Assembly: GCA_963969365.1 (NCBI GenBank)
Contig: OZ017751.1
Coordinates: forward strand, 930,001 to 994,000
Length of the DNA: 64,000 nucleotides
Source of the DNA: Asterochloris sp. CNOR1
Taxonomy: Eukaryota > Chlorophyta > Trebouxiophyceae > Trebouxiales > Trebouxiaceae
Reading direction: 5' to 3'
The position numbers were made by a program, and so were the translations under genes. Positions 23,501 through 32,967 of this stretch are shown here, piece by piece. Within the stretch, counting starts at the first letter, position 1. Each line of letters starts with the position of its first letter. Below the pieces are notes generated by a model. The model worked only from the letters and a program-made list of their open reading frames with translations. It was not told the DNA's origin and made no database searches.

Positions 23501-26127
23501 TGCCTGGAAGGGTGACAACCCCACATCAACTGCTGTGCACACGCTCGTGACACTGAGCTTGCTGGCTGCCCAAGTAGCTTGCTGCAGGTTGCCCATGCGC
23601 TGCACCCACAGTCTGAACCAATGCTGTCATGCTGCAGGCCTGACCTGATCATCAACCCTCATGCCTTCCCCTCTCGCATGACCATCGGCATGCTGGTGGA
23701 GAGCCTGACCAGCAAGACGGGAGCACTGACAGGGCAATTCCCAGATGCCTCTCCCTTTCAGAAGTGCGACAGTGCCGACTTTGAGAGCCCCTTGGAGCAG
23801 TATGGCACCCAGCTGGAGGCGGCAGGGTTCGCCAAGCATGGAGGTGAGCTTCATGCACCCATCTGGAGGCAGCAGGTTTTGCCAAGCACGGAGTGAAGCA
23901 TCGTCGCCGGTGGAATGGTGCTGCAGCACCCAGCTGGAGGCAGTAAGGTTTGCCAGATGTGATGGTCTGTCTCAAATCTGCTTGACTCTTCTGCAGAACT
24001 ATCAAGGGCAGAGTCAGCCAGATGTGTACGTGAGCAGGCCCACTATGCTGTGCCTCTTACTGGGGTTGCCAAGCATAGCTCCAATCGGAAGCAGTTGAGG
24101 TGAGGTGGCTTGCCAGGGCGTTGGGGTAGAAGCCATGCCAGCAAGAGGTGAGTTGGGGCTGTGCAGCGGCGACGGTCTCTGATAGCTCAGGCAGATGGAG
24201 CCCATTGCGAGCGTCGTCTGACAAGTTCCATGCTCCAAAGGGGTGTTGTGTGCACTGCAGGGGAGACCATGATCAGTGGAGTCACCGGGGAGGAATTCAA
24301 GGCCGACATCTTCATTGGTCTTGTGTACTACCAGCGCCTGAGGCACATGGTGTCCGACAAGTTCCAGGTCTGGCTTACTGGCCCTTCACAGATGCCAGCA
24401 CATGCTGACACCTGCGCCTCCTGTGTCAGCAAGGGCTGCAAAAGGTTGCCAGCTATGCATGTTCGGTGTCTTCAGAAGGCACTGGTGTCAGGTGCAGCCT
24501 TGACACTCCAGCTATCCTTGTGCTGTCCGCGGTCTCCCTCAAAGTACTGAGTGCTGAAGGTGCATGCCCTTGCAGTGACGCAGTGCCTGTGCGTGGGTCG
24601 TGCTGCATGTACCCCATGCAATCTTCTCCAGTCTGTCTGAAATAAGAAGTGCTGGGGGTGCCTGCCGTCACCACCCGCATGCCTTTGCATGGCCCTGTGC
24701 TGCCACGCGCCTGCCTCACTTCCTAAGTGCTCAAGACGCATTCTTCCACAGCGACCCCAGTGCTTTAGCACCGCTCCCGCTGCAGGCGTCAACCTGCCCC
24801 CGCCTGTCTGCTGTGTGCCACAGGTGCGTTCCACTGGCCCAGTCAATCCACTGACGCGGCAGCCGATCAAGGGGCGCAAGTTTGGGGGCGGCATCCGTTT
24901 TGGAGAGATGGAGCGGGACTCCCTGCTGGCTCATGGGGCAGCCTACCTGCTGCACGACCGCCTGCACACCTGCAGGTAAGCTGACTTTTGGGGTCAGTGT
25001 GTAGTTGACAAGTCTAAAGCTGCAGAGCCCACATGCAGCACGGCCAACATATGGATGGCTGCTCACAGCATGGCCAGCTACACACCTGCCGTGCAGGATG
25101 GCGTTGCCTCATGAAGCAGCCTTGTTTGAGCTGGGGCCTGATGAATGCCTGAAGACCAAGTGTAGCAGCAGCACAGCAAACAGGGAATGGCGCCAGTGCT
25201 CCCTAACAGTTCCTGCATAGTGGGTGTGAGATGGCCACGCCAACCTCTTGCAGTTACTGCACAACCTGCAGGGAGGCTTGGCTGCTTGCAGCGGCTGATC
25301 CAGTCATGCAGGTCTTGATGCAGTGCCTGCACCGGCAGGTTATGTGCATGACCTATGCTCTGCCTGCACCTGCAGTGACTACACCGTGATGGAGGCCTGT
25401 GCGCAATGCGGTTCCCTGCTGTCGCCCCAGACAGAGCTGCCGACGGTGGCAGAGGGGCTCAGTGGGCAGCGCATGCTGGCCCACATGATGAACAGTGAGC
25501 AGCCAGTCAGCTCGCATTGTGTTGGTCCTTGTGCAGAGGGCAGCGGCAGGGGCCGCAGCAGCAATGTTTCCTTACCAAAAAGCTCTTGCTGCATGCTCTT
25601 GCGTGTTAGGCAGTGATGCACGTAGCCCTGAATGGGTGAGCGAGATAGCTGCTGGATGAGCCCATGCTGGGTTTTGAGGTGAGTCGGGTCACCTGACTGG
25701 CAAGGCGCAACAATTAAGCCGGCGCGCAGGCCCTCCTTATGGCCTGCAGTGCGACATACGCTGCGCACAGTGACACACAGGACATGTCTGGCTGGCGTGA
25801 GGCCGTGGCCCCTGATCTGCCAGTCCTTATATGCGCTGGACATGCACACCTTCCTGCTTTGATTGACATGCACCCTTTTGCATTTCACAACACAAGATGG
25901 AGCATTGTTCTCCATAGCCTTTGTTGTGAAAGCTGGGCATTCACCTGGCATGCATGCTGATGTTTGCACTCTCCTTTGTCACAGAGCAAGGAGGCACCAG
26001 GGTGGTATGCCGCTTCTGTGAAAGCAGCAACAATGTAGAGAAGGTGGCACTCCCCTACGTCTTCAAGTACCTGGTCACAGAGCTGGCTGCCATGAACATC
26101 AAGTGCTCCCTAACGCTCAAGTCCTAG
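14560..26127 (+). CDS. RPA2: DNA-directed RNA polymerase I second-largest subunit, 26 exons
   Basis: Catalytic beta-like subunit of the nucleolar enzyme that makes pre-rRNA. The 26 proposed exons stay in one frame for 3690 bases (1229 aa), typical for the family. Ordered landmarks: [12 protein letters not shown] (about 15.0 kb end of exon 2), [39 protein letters not shown] (exon 14), [25 protein letters not shown] (exon 17, Pol I-like), [49 protein letters not shown]. The C-terminal zinc site is ACAQCG plus VCRFCE, and the ending is [18 protein letters not shown]. Two introns use GC donors (17212 and 18955). The first exon (14560-14601) and the acceptor at 17131 are the least certain. Motif spacing and the ending favour Pol I over Pol II or III. 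Confidence 0.95.
14793..14983 (+). repeat. Diverged copy of an RPA2 donor junction
   Basis: The end of exon 2 with its donor at 14793 (CAGCCTGTGGAG|GTG) recurs at 14947 inside the intron. Fifteen bases are identical, and partial similarity (TTGTGG, TGC) continues beyond the splice site. Spacing is 154 bases. By itself this is a weak case; it matters because the same pattern recurs elsewhere. Confidence 0.4.
21205..21365 (+). repeat. Duplicated 3' end of RPA2 exon 17 in its intron
   Basis: Exon 17 ends with codons for [13 protein letters not shown] (21214-21252). At 21319-21358 the intron carries a diverged copy that would read [13 protein letters not shown], 105 bases downstream. The copy has lost the GT after CAG. 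Most differences are substitutions, so the copy is still recognisable at the protein level. Confidence 0.7.
23806..24085 (+). repeat. Three or four tandem copies of RPA2 exon 22 end
   Basis: Exon 22 ends with codons for [11 protein letters not shown] and a GT donor at 23844. The following intron repeats this stretch at 23856-23893 and 23927-23957, each starting CACCC(A)-CTGGAGGC(A/G)G. A shorter fragment near 24063-24080 reads GGGGTTGCCAAGCATAGC. Spacings are about 50, 71 and 130 bases, so this is a nested or sequential duplication, not a regular satellite. Confidence 0.7.
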
Positions 26128-26679
26128 CTGCAATGGAATGCAACGACATTGCTTGAAGTGCGTAGTCACAGCGCTTGCATTCCCTCAAGCGCTGCCTCAT
26201 CGCGGGGATAGCAGGGATTAGCCTTCTACATTAGTCTGACTTCACATCTTGAATTGGCCACATTTCATCATTGCTGATTGTGAGCCACATGGCTGATTGC
26301 AGCCTGTCACTTCCTTAATGCTGCCTGAAGCGAGTTCTTTGAATGCATGAATGCAGCCTCCCTGATGTGTAAAGTGAATTCAGAGCCTGGCAATCAGCCT
26401 GGTGGCTGCTTTCTGCCAGCACTCGTCATGTCCATGCAGCTGGGAGGCGCTTGAGCAAGCAGAGGCCTATTCATTGTTGCCAGCTTCTCCGTTCTCAGCA
26501 GTTCTGGTGTACAGCTTCATGACGCTGTGCACCTGAGGCCGCAGAGGTGCCTTTCGAGGTGGTGGGGCTCTGCTGAAGAACTGCAGCAGCGGGAGACATC
26601 TACGGCTGCTGGGTACTGCGTTTGTTGATGGTCACTGCTGCTGGAGCAGCCTAATCACCTTGGAAAAGCTGGACCGCAG
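26128..26679. other. Convergent intergenic region after RPA2
   Basis: This 550-bp tail-to-tail spacer lies between RPA2 (+) and the unidentified gene (-). TGTAA at 26368-26372, about 240 bases after the RPA2 stop, is a candidate polyadenylation signal of the chlorophyte type. No coding segment was recognised. Confidence 0.35.
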
Positions 26680-28004
26680 TCACTGCTTGTGCTCCTCAGG
26701 GGAGGCCTCTACAAACTCCTTAACATGGGATCTGCAGATGTAAGTGTGAGGAGCAGCCTTTGTGGCACACGGCAGCACAGCATATTAGACGAGCTTACCT
26801 GAGCTTGCCAAACCCACTCTCCGCAGGCTTCTCCTTGGCTTCATCGTGGCCAGGCATGCTTTCAACATACAAGAAGGTGGGGATAGAAGAAGGAGATTGG
26901 CACCAGCCTGAGACAGGAGATTACAGACTCCGCAGCAGTGATGAAAGGATATTGCAGTTACCGCAATATGGACTCTGGAAAGTTACCGGGCACTCTTAGG
27001 GCCACAGCAATTTCAGACCACTTCAGGCAGCAACTTCTCAACAGTAAAATGCAATGGCCCATCACATTGAGAAAGAGCAGACGACACACAAGGCGTGCGC
27101 AGGAGCAGTCTGCTGCTTTGCCAGGGCTCTGATCAAACTTCTGCTCCAAGACAGGCACCGCTGTGTGTTACTGCTGAGATGTGTGGCGTCAGCAGGTATA
27201 TTGGCTGGTCCACAGCTGCATGATCAGAACAGAACAGACTCCAGATGTGCACACTGTTGCACAGCAGACAAGAATCCAACATCCTTGCCCTCAAAGTGCT
27301 TCACCTTGACCTGCATAGACAGCACACAGGGAGGAAATTATGCTTTTGAATCAGTACACTAGGCTGAAGCTAAGCACATGTTCAGAGCATGTGGAGGGTG
27401 ATGTGCAACAAACCTGCCCTCCAGCAACTCACGAGTAGCGGCCTGGGACTGCGAAATACATCATGCACTCTTGACTAACCCAGCGCCTGTAGAAATCCTG
27501 CCAAGCGGCAGAAGGTGTGCAAGGCTGTGTAGGATGACAGGCCATAGGACAGTGTGTGGTGACAGATGCCGTGATGCTGATGTAGTTTGTCTGCTGCAAT
27601 GGCACCTCGCAGAAAGTTTGAATTGTGCTGAGAGCCTGGCCCCACTTCTTTGACAATAATGAGGTTTACAAGACAGACAGGCTCGATAAACAGGCTCACA
27701 TGAGAAGGTGTCATCCTTGAGGCACTTCAATGTTCTTGTGAAGTAAAGACATATTCACGCTGCAGCAGGTTTGTTGTCGGTCAAGAAACAACACAAAATT
27801 GCAATCATCCTTGCTGGGCAAGGTACAGTGAGCCCATGCATGCAGGCTTGACATTTGAGCCTGGGCGCTGAAACAAAATTTGCAGTGGTCTCTGCTCAGG
27901 TGGGTGATTATGTGCATTATGTGGGCTTGCATCTGGTGGTGGGGAACAACCACTGGCACGATACTGGTTGCACAAAACGCGGGTGGAGCGGCATTGAACG
28001 CCAC
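26680..28004 (-). CDS. Unidentified multi-exon protein
   Basis: Not recognised. A candidate start at 28004 gives MAFNAAPPAFCATSIVPVVV followed by PHHQMQAHIM. A middle exon near 27496-27431 gives DFYRRWVSQECMMYFAVPGR between a CAG acceptor and a GTGAGT donor. Another near 27314-27255 gives VKVKHFEGKDVGF. Near 26870-26800 TFLYVESMPGHDEAKEKPAE ends at a GTAAGC donor. The last exon gives SHVKEFVEASPEEHKQ with stop at 26680. The segments have sensible splice sites and a hydrophilic, charged C-terminus, so a real gene of roughly 150-200 residues is likely. The exon joins in the middle are unproven, and two neighbouring genes are possible. Confidence 0.4.
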
Positions 28005-28240
28005 AGCCTTTACTCAAAAGCAAGGGCATGCCAATGCAGAAAATCATGATGCAATTAAGCCACTATCGATCGTTTGACTTTGCTGCTGTACAGCCTGACA
28101 CTTCTCTGTTGGCTGGGAGTAAGCCAAAGAATGGTGCAACCAACAACGTTCGGGGTCTGCTGCTGTGCAGGTCAGCTCCTTGAGAGGAGCTGAGCTGTGC
28201 TGCTGTGTGCAGGCAGGGCCCCAGAGCTGGAGCCAGTTGG

Positions 28241-28860
28241 TCACTCCTGCACTGAGGGGGAGAAGCAGCAGGTCAGGCTGTTCCTGCGGCTGCTGGACGT
28301 GCGCCTGAGGTCGCGGCTGCCACGCGCACTGCCGGGGTGATCCCCAGTGCTGTCGCGACCACCAGAGCTGGCCAGGCTGCTGCGGGGGCCATCCTGCTCG
28401 CTGCTCTGAGCCTTGGCGCCATTCTGCAGGGCATCTGCAGGCACCAGGAGAACTGGTCAGGGCTTCTACACTCAAGATATGGCGGCGCAGCGGCGCTCGG
28501 CAGACTTCTGCACGCCCGTGAGCAACGTGTTGAAGGCCGCGATGCAGCACAGTCTCAACCTTAAAGCCTCCTGTAGGACAGACAGCACTACATCTCCACT
28601 GCCAATGGCGGCGTCTACCATTGCTTGCCACCGTCAGCACAAGGCTGCGCACATCACGTGCGCCCCTGCCATTGCTTGCAGCACAAGTATCTCCCAGCCA
28701 GCAGCCTTCTCCAGGCCGCATGTGGTGCGCTCCGCATCACTCACGTCTGATGTCGATGCTGCCAGCAGAGTCCCGCACATTCAGCTCCTGGCTGGGGCGC
28801 CGCACAAACTTGAAGCTGTTGCGCAGGTTCAGGCTGGGCTTGCGGCCGACTGAGCTCCTG
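28241..28860 (-). CDS. Basic Ser/Arg-rich protein, C-terminal exons
   Basis: The last exon ends at a stop at 28241 and encodes a polar, phospho-site-like tail (DSTGDHPGSARGSRDLRRTS). An upstream exon near 28860-28740 encodes VGRKPSLNLRNSFKFVRRPS and ends with a GTGAG donor. An intermediate exon near 28540-28465 reads AFNTLLTGVQKSAERRCAAI. The RxxS motifs suggest a kinase-regulated, disordered protein. No family was recognised and the 5' end was not found. It could be the 3' part of the gene to the right (29477-32445), except that a clear stop codon at 29477 separates them unless alternative splicing occurs. Confidence 0.35.
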
Positions 28861-29476
28861 CACGGCCAGGCAAGGCCTCAAATGGATGAGCGGCATGCGA
28901 GCAGCCAGCTCAGGCGTAAGGGGTATCAGAACGCCTCCCACTGTGTGACCAACATGGCAGGGGGTTAGCTGAGGTGCAAGACAGCAGCTGGCATGTCTTG
29001 AACTCATCAGCATCATCTAGTGTGAGGCGTAGTGGACTTGCTCTTGCTGCAACTTGCCACGACCAGGCACACAGCAAGCTCCAAGGCCTCCCTTGCATGC
29101 AAAACCTCACATGAGCACATCACAGCACTTCACCGCTGCTTTTTCGGTGATAAAGCATGCAGTGTGCACTGCTCTGGGGGCAGGGGGGCCATGTGCTTGC
29201 TGGTCAGGTGTGTTGGGTGCAGCACATCTTGCCTGGGGCACACCACCTCACAAGCACCTCACACAGCACCGAACTTTCTCAGATTCATATTGGCCCGCAT
29301 GCAATGGCCCTTGTCTACAAGGATGCATCACACAGCCACGAGGGGCTCTCGTGACCTCATGGCCACAGACTTTTCTAGCAACCCTCGTGAGCCAGATGAG
29401 AATTTGCACACAGAACAAAGAGCAGTGACGGTACACACAATCATGATAATGAGTTTTGCTGCAATGATGAAATGTC

Positions 29477-32445
29477 TCACTTGCGGCGCAGCTCCTCTCC
29501 CTCAGCAACATCCTCCAGAGCGGATGATCCAAAGCGGCTTGGGGGCAGTCGGGCGGCGGCTGGAGGGGTGGCCTTGGGGTCTGATACAGTGCTAGTGCTG
29601 GCATCATCGCTGGGCACCGCCCCTGCAGCAGGCAAGGGGGTTTGTGCTTGGGGGCCAGCAGGCTGCACAATGACGCCAGGAGAACACAAATAACTGCTCA
29701 GGCACACGACAACTAGCGCTGAGCAAGAGGGGCCAAACTTTGGACGCAGCTGCAAGTATTCCTGGCCATCAGCTCAAGCCCATACGTATTGGCTCCCAGC
29801 CATGTTGTCAAACTGCAATGAGCTGTACTCCCAAGGAACTGTCTGCCAAGGTGTCGATGCTGACCGAGGCACCCAGCGACGCCTGGCTGCCACAAAGCAC
29901 TGCCTGCCATAACGTTGCGTCAACCACAGCAATGTACGCAAAAGTATCTGTTGCAATTGCGGCGGCAGCGCCTGACCTGTGCTTGTTTCAGTGCTGTCTG
30001 GCTCCTCAGGGCTCCTCCTGGCCAGGCTGCTTGGGACTGAGCCCTTGTGCTCAAGGTAGACCTCTGCCGCTGATTTGCTCTCAGTAGAGGGCGGTGTCAC
30101 GGGAGGTACTGGGAGGCTGGCAGCCCTGTCTGGCTCCACCTTGGGCACCTCCACCTCGGGCACCGCCACCTGGGGCACCGCCACCTGCAAGGGCCAGTCA
30201 AGCACTTGAGCTTGTGGGCAGCGCACTCCAAGCTGCAGGGGCCAATTGACCGCTGAGCTTGGGAGTCACTCGGCAGACGTGGTGACGAACACTGAGCCTC
30301 CACCTGTGGGGCGCTTGAGCAGCACTAGCAAGCTGTGAGGCCAGGAGATGTGTCGGATCCAGCCATAGGCTGTTCACAGCAGTCATGTCCTTGAAAGTGC
30401 CCCCCCCCTTGGATCATCCTTGAGTTCGGCAGCTTACTGCAAGGTTGCTGGCACAGCAGCACCTTGATCTGCTGAGGTGCAAGCCTGCAGGTGACCCACA
30501 TCGCAGGCCGCATGGTGCAACCTTGGCGGACACCAACAGCCAGAACGGCTGCTGCCTGTTGCAATCAGTGTGTGCAGGTGCAGCAGGGATGCCCACCTGA
30601 TTCAACTTCACTGGCATGCCACTCCTCTTGTCCACTCCCATGACATGCAACCTGCCCTGGTGCAGCGGCAATTCAGCAGCTTCGGCTTATTTTTCTGGCT
30701 GACCAGCTTGACGTCCTGTGGTGGAATCAGGGCGTGGCAGATGGGCCCCCACCTGCTTCTCATCTGGCTCCTGGCTGGCCGGCTGGCCGTCGTCCTTGCT
30801 TAATATTGTGGCAGGCACTTTATTCTGTGGCAGTCAGCTCGTGCGTGTGGCACAGCAAGGGCTGGTCACCCACCAGCTTCACTTTGGCTGGCTCCCGGCT
30901 GGCAGGCTGCACATTCTCCTTGTTGACCGCCTTGACAGCCTCAGAGACTGCCTTGGCAGGCTGCGGCGCCTCCACAGCCGGAGCAGGGGCAGGCCGCTCC
31001 TGAACCTGAGCGCTCTCCGTGGTCACAGCAGGCGTATCAGCGACAGGCTTGGCGACAGGCTTGAGGTCCTTAGGCATGGGGGCCTCGAGCTTAGCCTCTG
31101 GCACCTCGAGCTTGGCCTCTGGCACCTCGAGCTTGGCCTCTGGGATCTCAAGCTTGGCCTCCATGCTACGGCTCTCTGGCAGGGGCTCCTCGGGCTCATT
31201 CTCCTTGCTGAAGTCTGAGTCTGTGCTGTGGCGGTGCTGGCCGGACAGGCGGGCGCTCCTCTTGCGAGCCAGCGCGGGGTGCATGGGGCCGGGCACTGTG
31301 GTGTGAGAGGCCTGAGGAGCTGCCATGCGGGGCAGCTGGGATGGCCCTGGGGCCTGCGAGATGCTCAGCCTGCAGGGCAGCAGAGGGGCAAGCTGGGCAC
31401 ACATGCACAGCTAGCAGTGAACCCTGCCAGTCTTGCTATGTATGACAGACCTGGCAAGCCGGGCTGACCGCCCTTGCCAGGGCTGACTCAGACAATACAG
31501 GTCCACTGTTCGCTCCCTGCCCGGCCACCTCCCTTTGCCCCAGCATGATGTGGCCTGCTGGACTTGAGCCTGCTGGCCCAACGAGGCGAGGTGCAAAGCC
31601 TTGACTCTGCATGGACCCGTGCACTCAGCAACACTTCTGAAGTGCTGTGGCTTTGCATGGCCGCATGCGTGTCCAACTTCAGCAAAGCCACATGTTGGTC
31701 AGAGGCGCCAGGGATCCTCTGAGCTGCTCTGCCTTGCTGATGTGCTCTTGACAAGGCAGCTTGGCAGTGAGTTCCCGATTGGGTCCCCCAAGCCCCTCCT
31801 AGTGCTTGCTGAGGAGTCTTGAAATGCAGACCTGTGGCTCTGCATGGCACCACGCACGACCCCGGGAATGGCGCGCTGGGGGGTGTCCCAGTCCATGGAA
31901 GCGCGGGGGTCCAGCGGGATTTCAATGCGGTGGGCGTGGATGGACATGCGCGGCTTGTAATCCTGGGGCGCCCCCGGCTCAAAGCCGTCCTCATGAACCT
32001 GCTGCTCCGCCTGGCCCAGCTCGCTGCTCAGCCCAGTGTGCTGCACAGCCTCATCCTCGGGGATGGTGGCAGAGTCCTCTGCAATCTTGGACATCCCCTG
32101 CAGGATCCGCACCTGGATCTGAAAGCTATCAGGTTATAGAGGGCATAACAGGGCAGGGGCAGGCAGTTGCTGGCATGCAGCTGCCTGTCCCTACCAGCTG
32201 CCTGTCAGCAATAGCCTTGCATGACCTGAGTCTCCCACAGGACAGGGCAGGCATGACCTAAGCTGCGCTCCAAGGTCTGAGTCTGGCTTCAGTGTGCATG
32301 CCTTGCAACTAATGCCTGAGGTCACCTCATGGTTCTGGCTGTCTGGGGTCAAATCTGCGGAGCGTCCCGGCTGGCAGATGGACAGCCTGTGGGACTGCAC
32401 CGGCTTGTGCTTGGCACGGTATAGGTAGGAGTCATAGGCAGACAT
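29477..32445 (-). CDS. Disordered protein with EAKLEVP heptad repeats
   Basis: Not assigned to a family. A start at 32445 gives MSAYDSYLYRAKHKPVQSHR. A next exon near 32120-31850 gives ILQGMSKIAEDSATIPEDEA and RMSIHAHRIEIPLDPRASMD. An exon near 31340-30870 holds basic and KEN-like segments (DFSKENEPEEPLP, NKENVQPASREP) and four 7-residue repeats (EAKLEVP). A further exon from about 30185 starts with 5-residue VAVPQ/VEVPK repeats. The last exon ends ALEDVAEGEELRRK with stop at 29477. The composition (Pro, Glu, Ala, Val, Lys) indicates an extended, disordered protein. KEN motifs and basic patches might hint at a cell-cycle or microtubule role, but this is speculative. Confidence 0.5.
30135..30186 (-). 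repeat. 15-bp coding minisatellite (VAVPQ-type)
   Basis: Three to four copies of a 15-base unit of the form (CACCT)(C/G)GGGCACC(G/T)CC encode VAVPQ-VAVPE-VEVPK on the minus strand. The reading frame is kept, so the repeat is under coding constraint. It lies in the disordered protein gene. Confidence 0.7.
31082..31161 (-). repeat. 21-bp coding minisatellite (EAKLEVP x4)
   Basis: Four near-identical 21-base units (CTCGAGCTTGGCCTCTGGCAC on the plus strand with small changes) encode EAKLE(I/V/A)P repeats on the minus strand. Low divergence points to recent expansion or gene conversion within the exon. Confidence 0.8.
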
Positions 32446-32967
32446 GCTGCTGCCTGCAGGCACCATCTCAGAAGCCTCGCCTTTTACGTGCCCAAGGCAG
32501 TTGGAATTACCTGCGCTGCATGACTGCTAACAATTCCAATCTAGTCCCTGGCCCTGATCCGTGCAAGGAGGCACCCTTGTCAGCAAAGCAGCTGGCAGGG
32601 GCCCCCAGCAGTGCTATGCTTGCCCACACTGTCCTGTTCATGTCCTTCTGCTGCTTGCATCAGGATTGTGGCCTTGCAACTGAAGAGCTAGGCAGTGACC
32701 TCATCTCGCCATGCAGGGGCGCTCACCTGACATGCCGCTGGGGAGATCAGCTGTTGTTCCAACAGCTGCTTGGGGGGTGAGGGACTTCCACACTGTGTGG
32801 GGTCTCGGCTTTTGGGAGACGCCCCTGGAAGAGGCCAGGCAAACACTTGTGCTGCAGGAGACGACGCGGGGGCTGGCAACCGCCTTCTCGTTGCAGATCA
32901 GATTCTGGCTTGGGTAATCTGAATCCAACCCGGGGCCTTGCCAGCTGGGCTGTCTGTCAGCACATAC
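32446..32967. other. Divergent intergenic region
   Basis: About 0.5 kb between the start of the EAKLEVP-repeat gene (-) and the SET-domain gene (+). It probably holds both promoters. Open stretches here are short and have no recognisable product. Confidence 0.35.

Noticed and set aside
28044-28721. 225-codon minus-strand frame read as one exon
   Set aside because: Its frame differs from the better segments (stop at 28241, RNSFKFVRRPS exon), and its Cys/Trp/Gln-rich peptide looks like a shadow reading.
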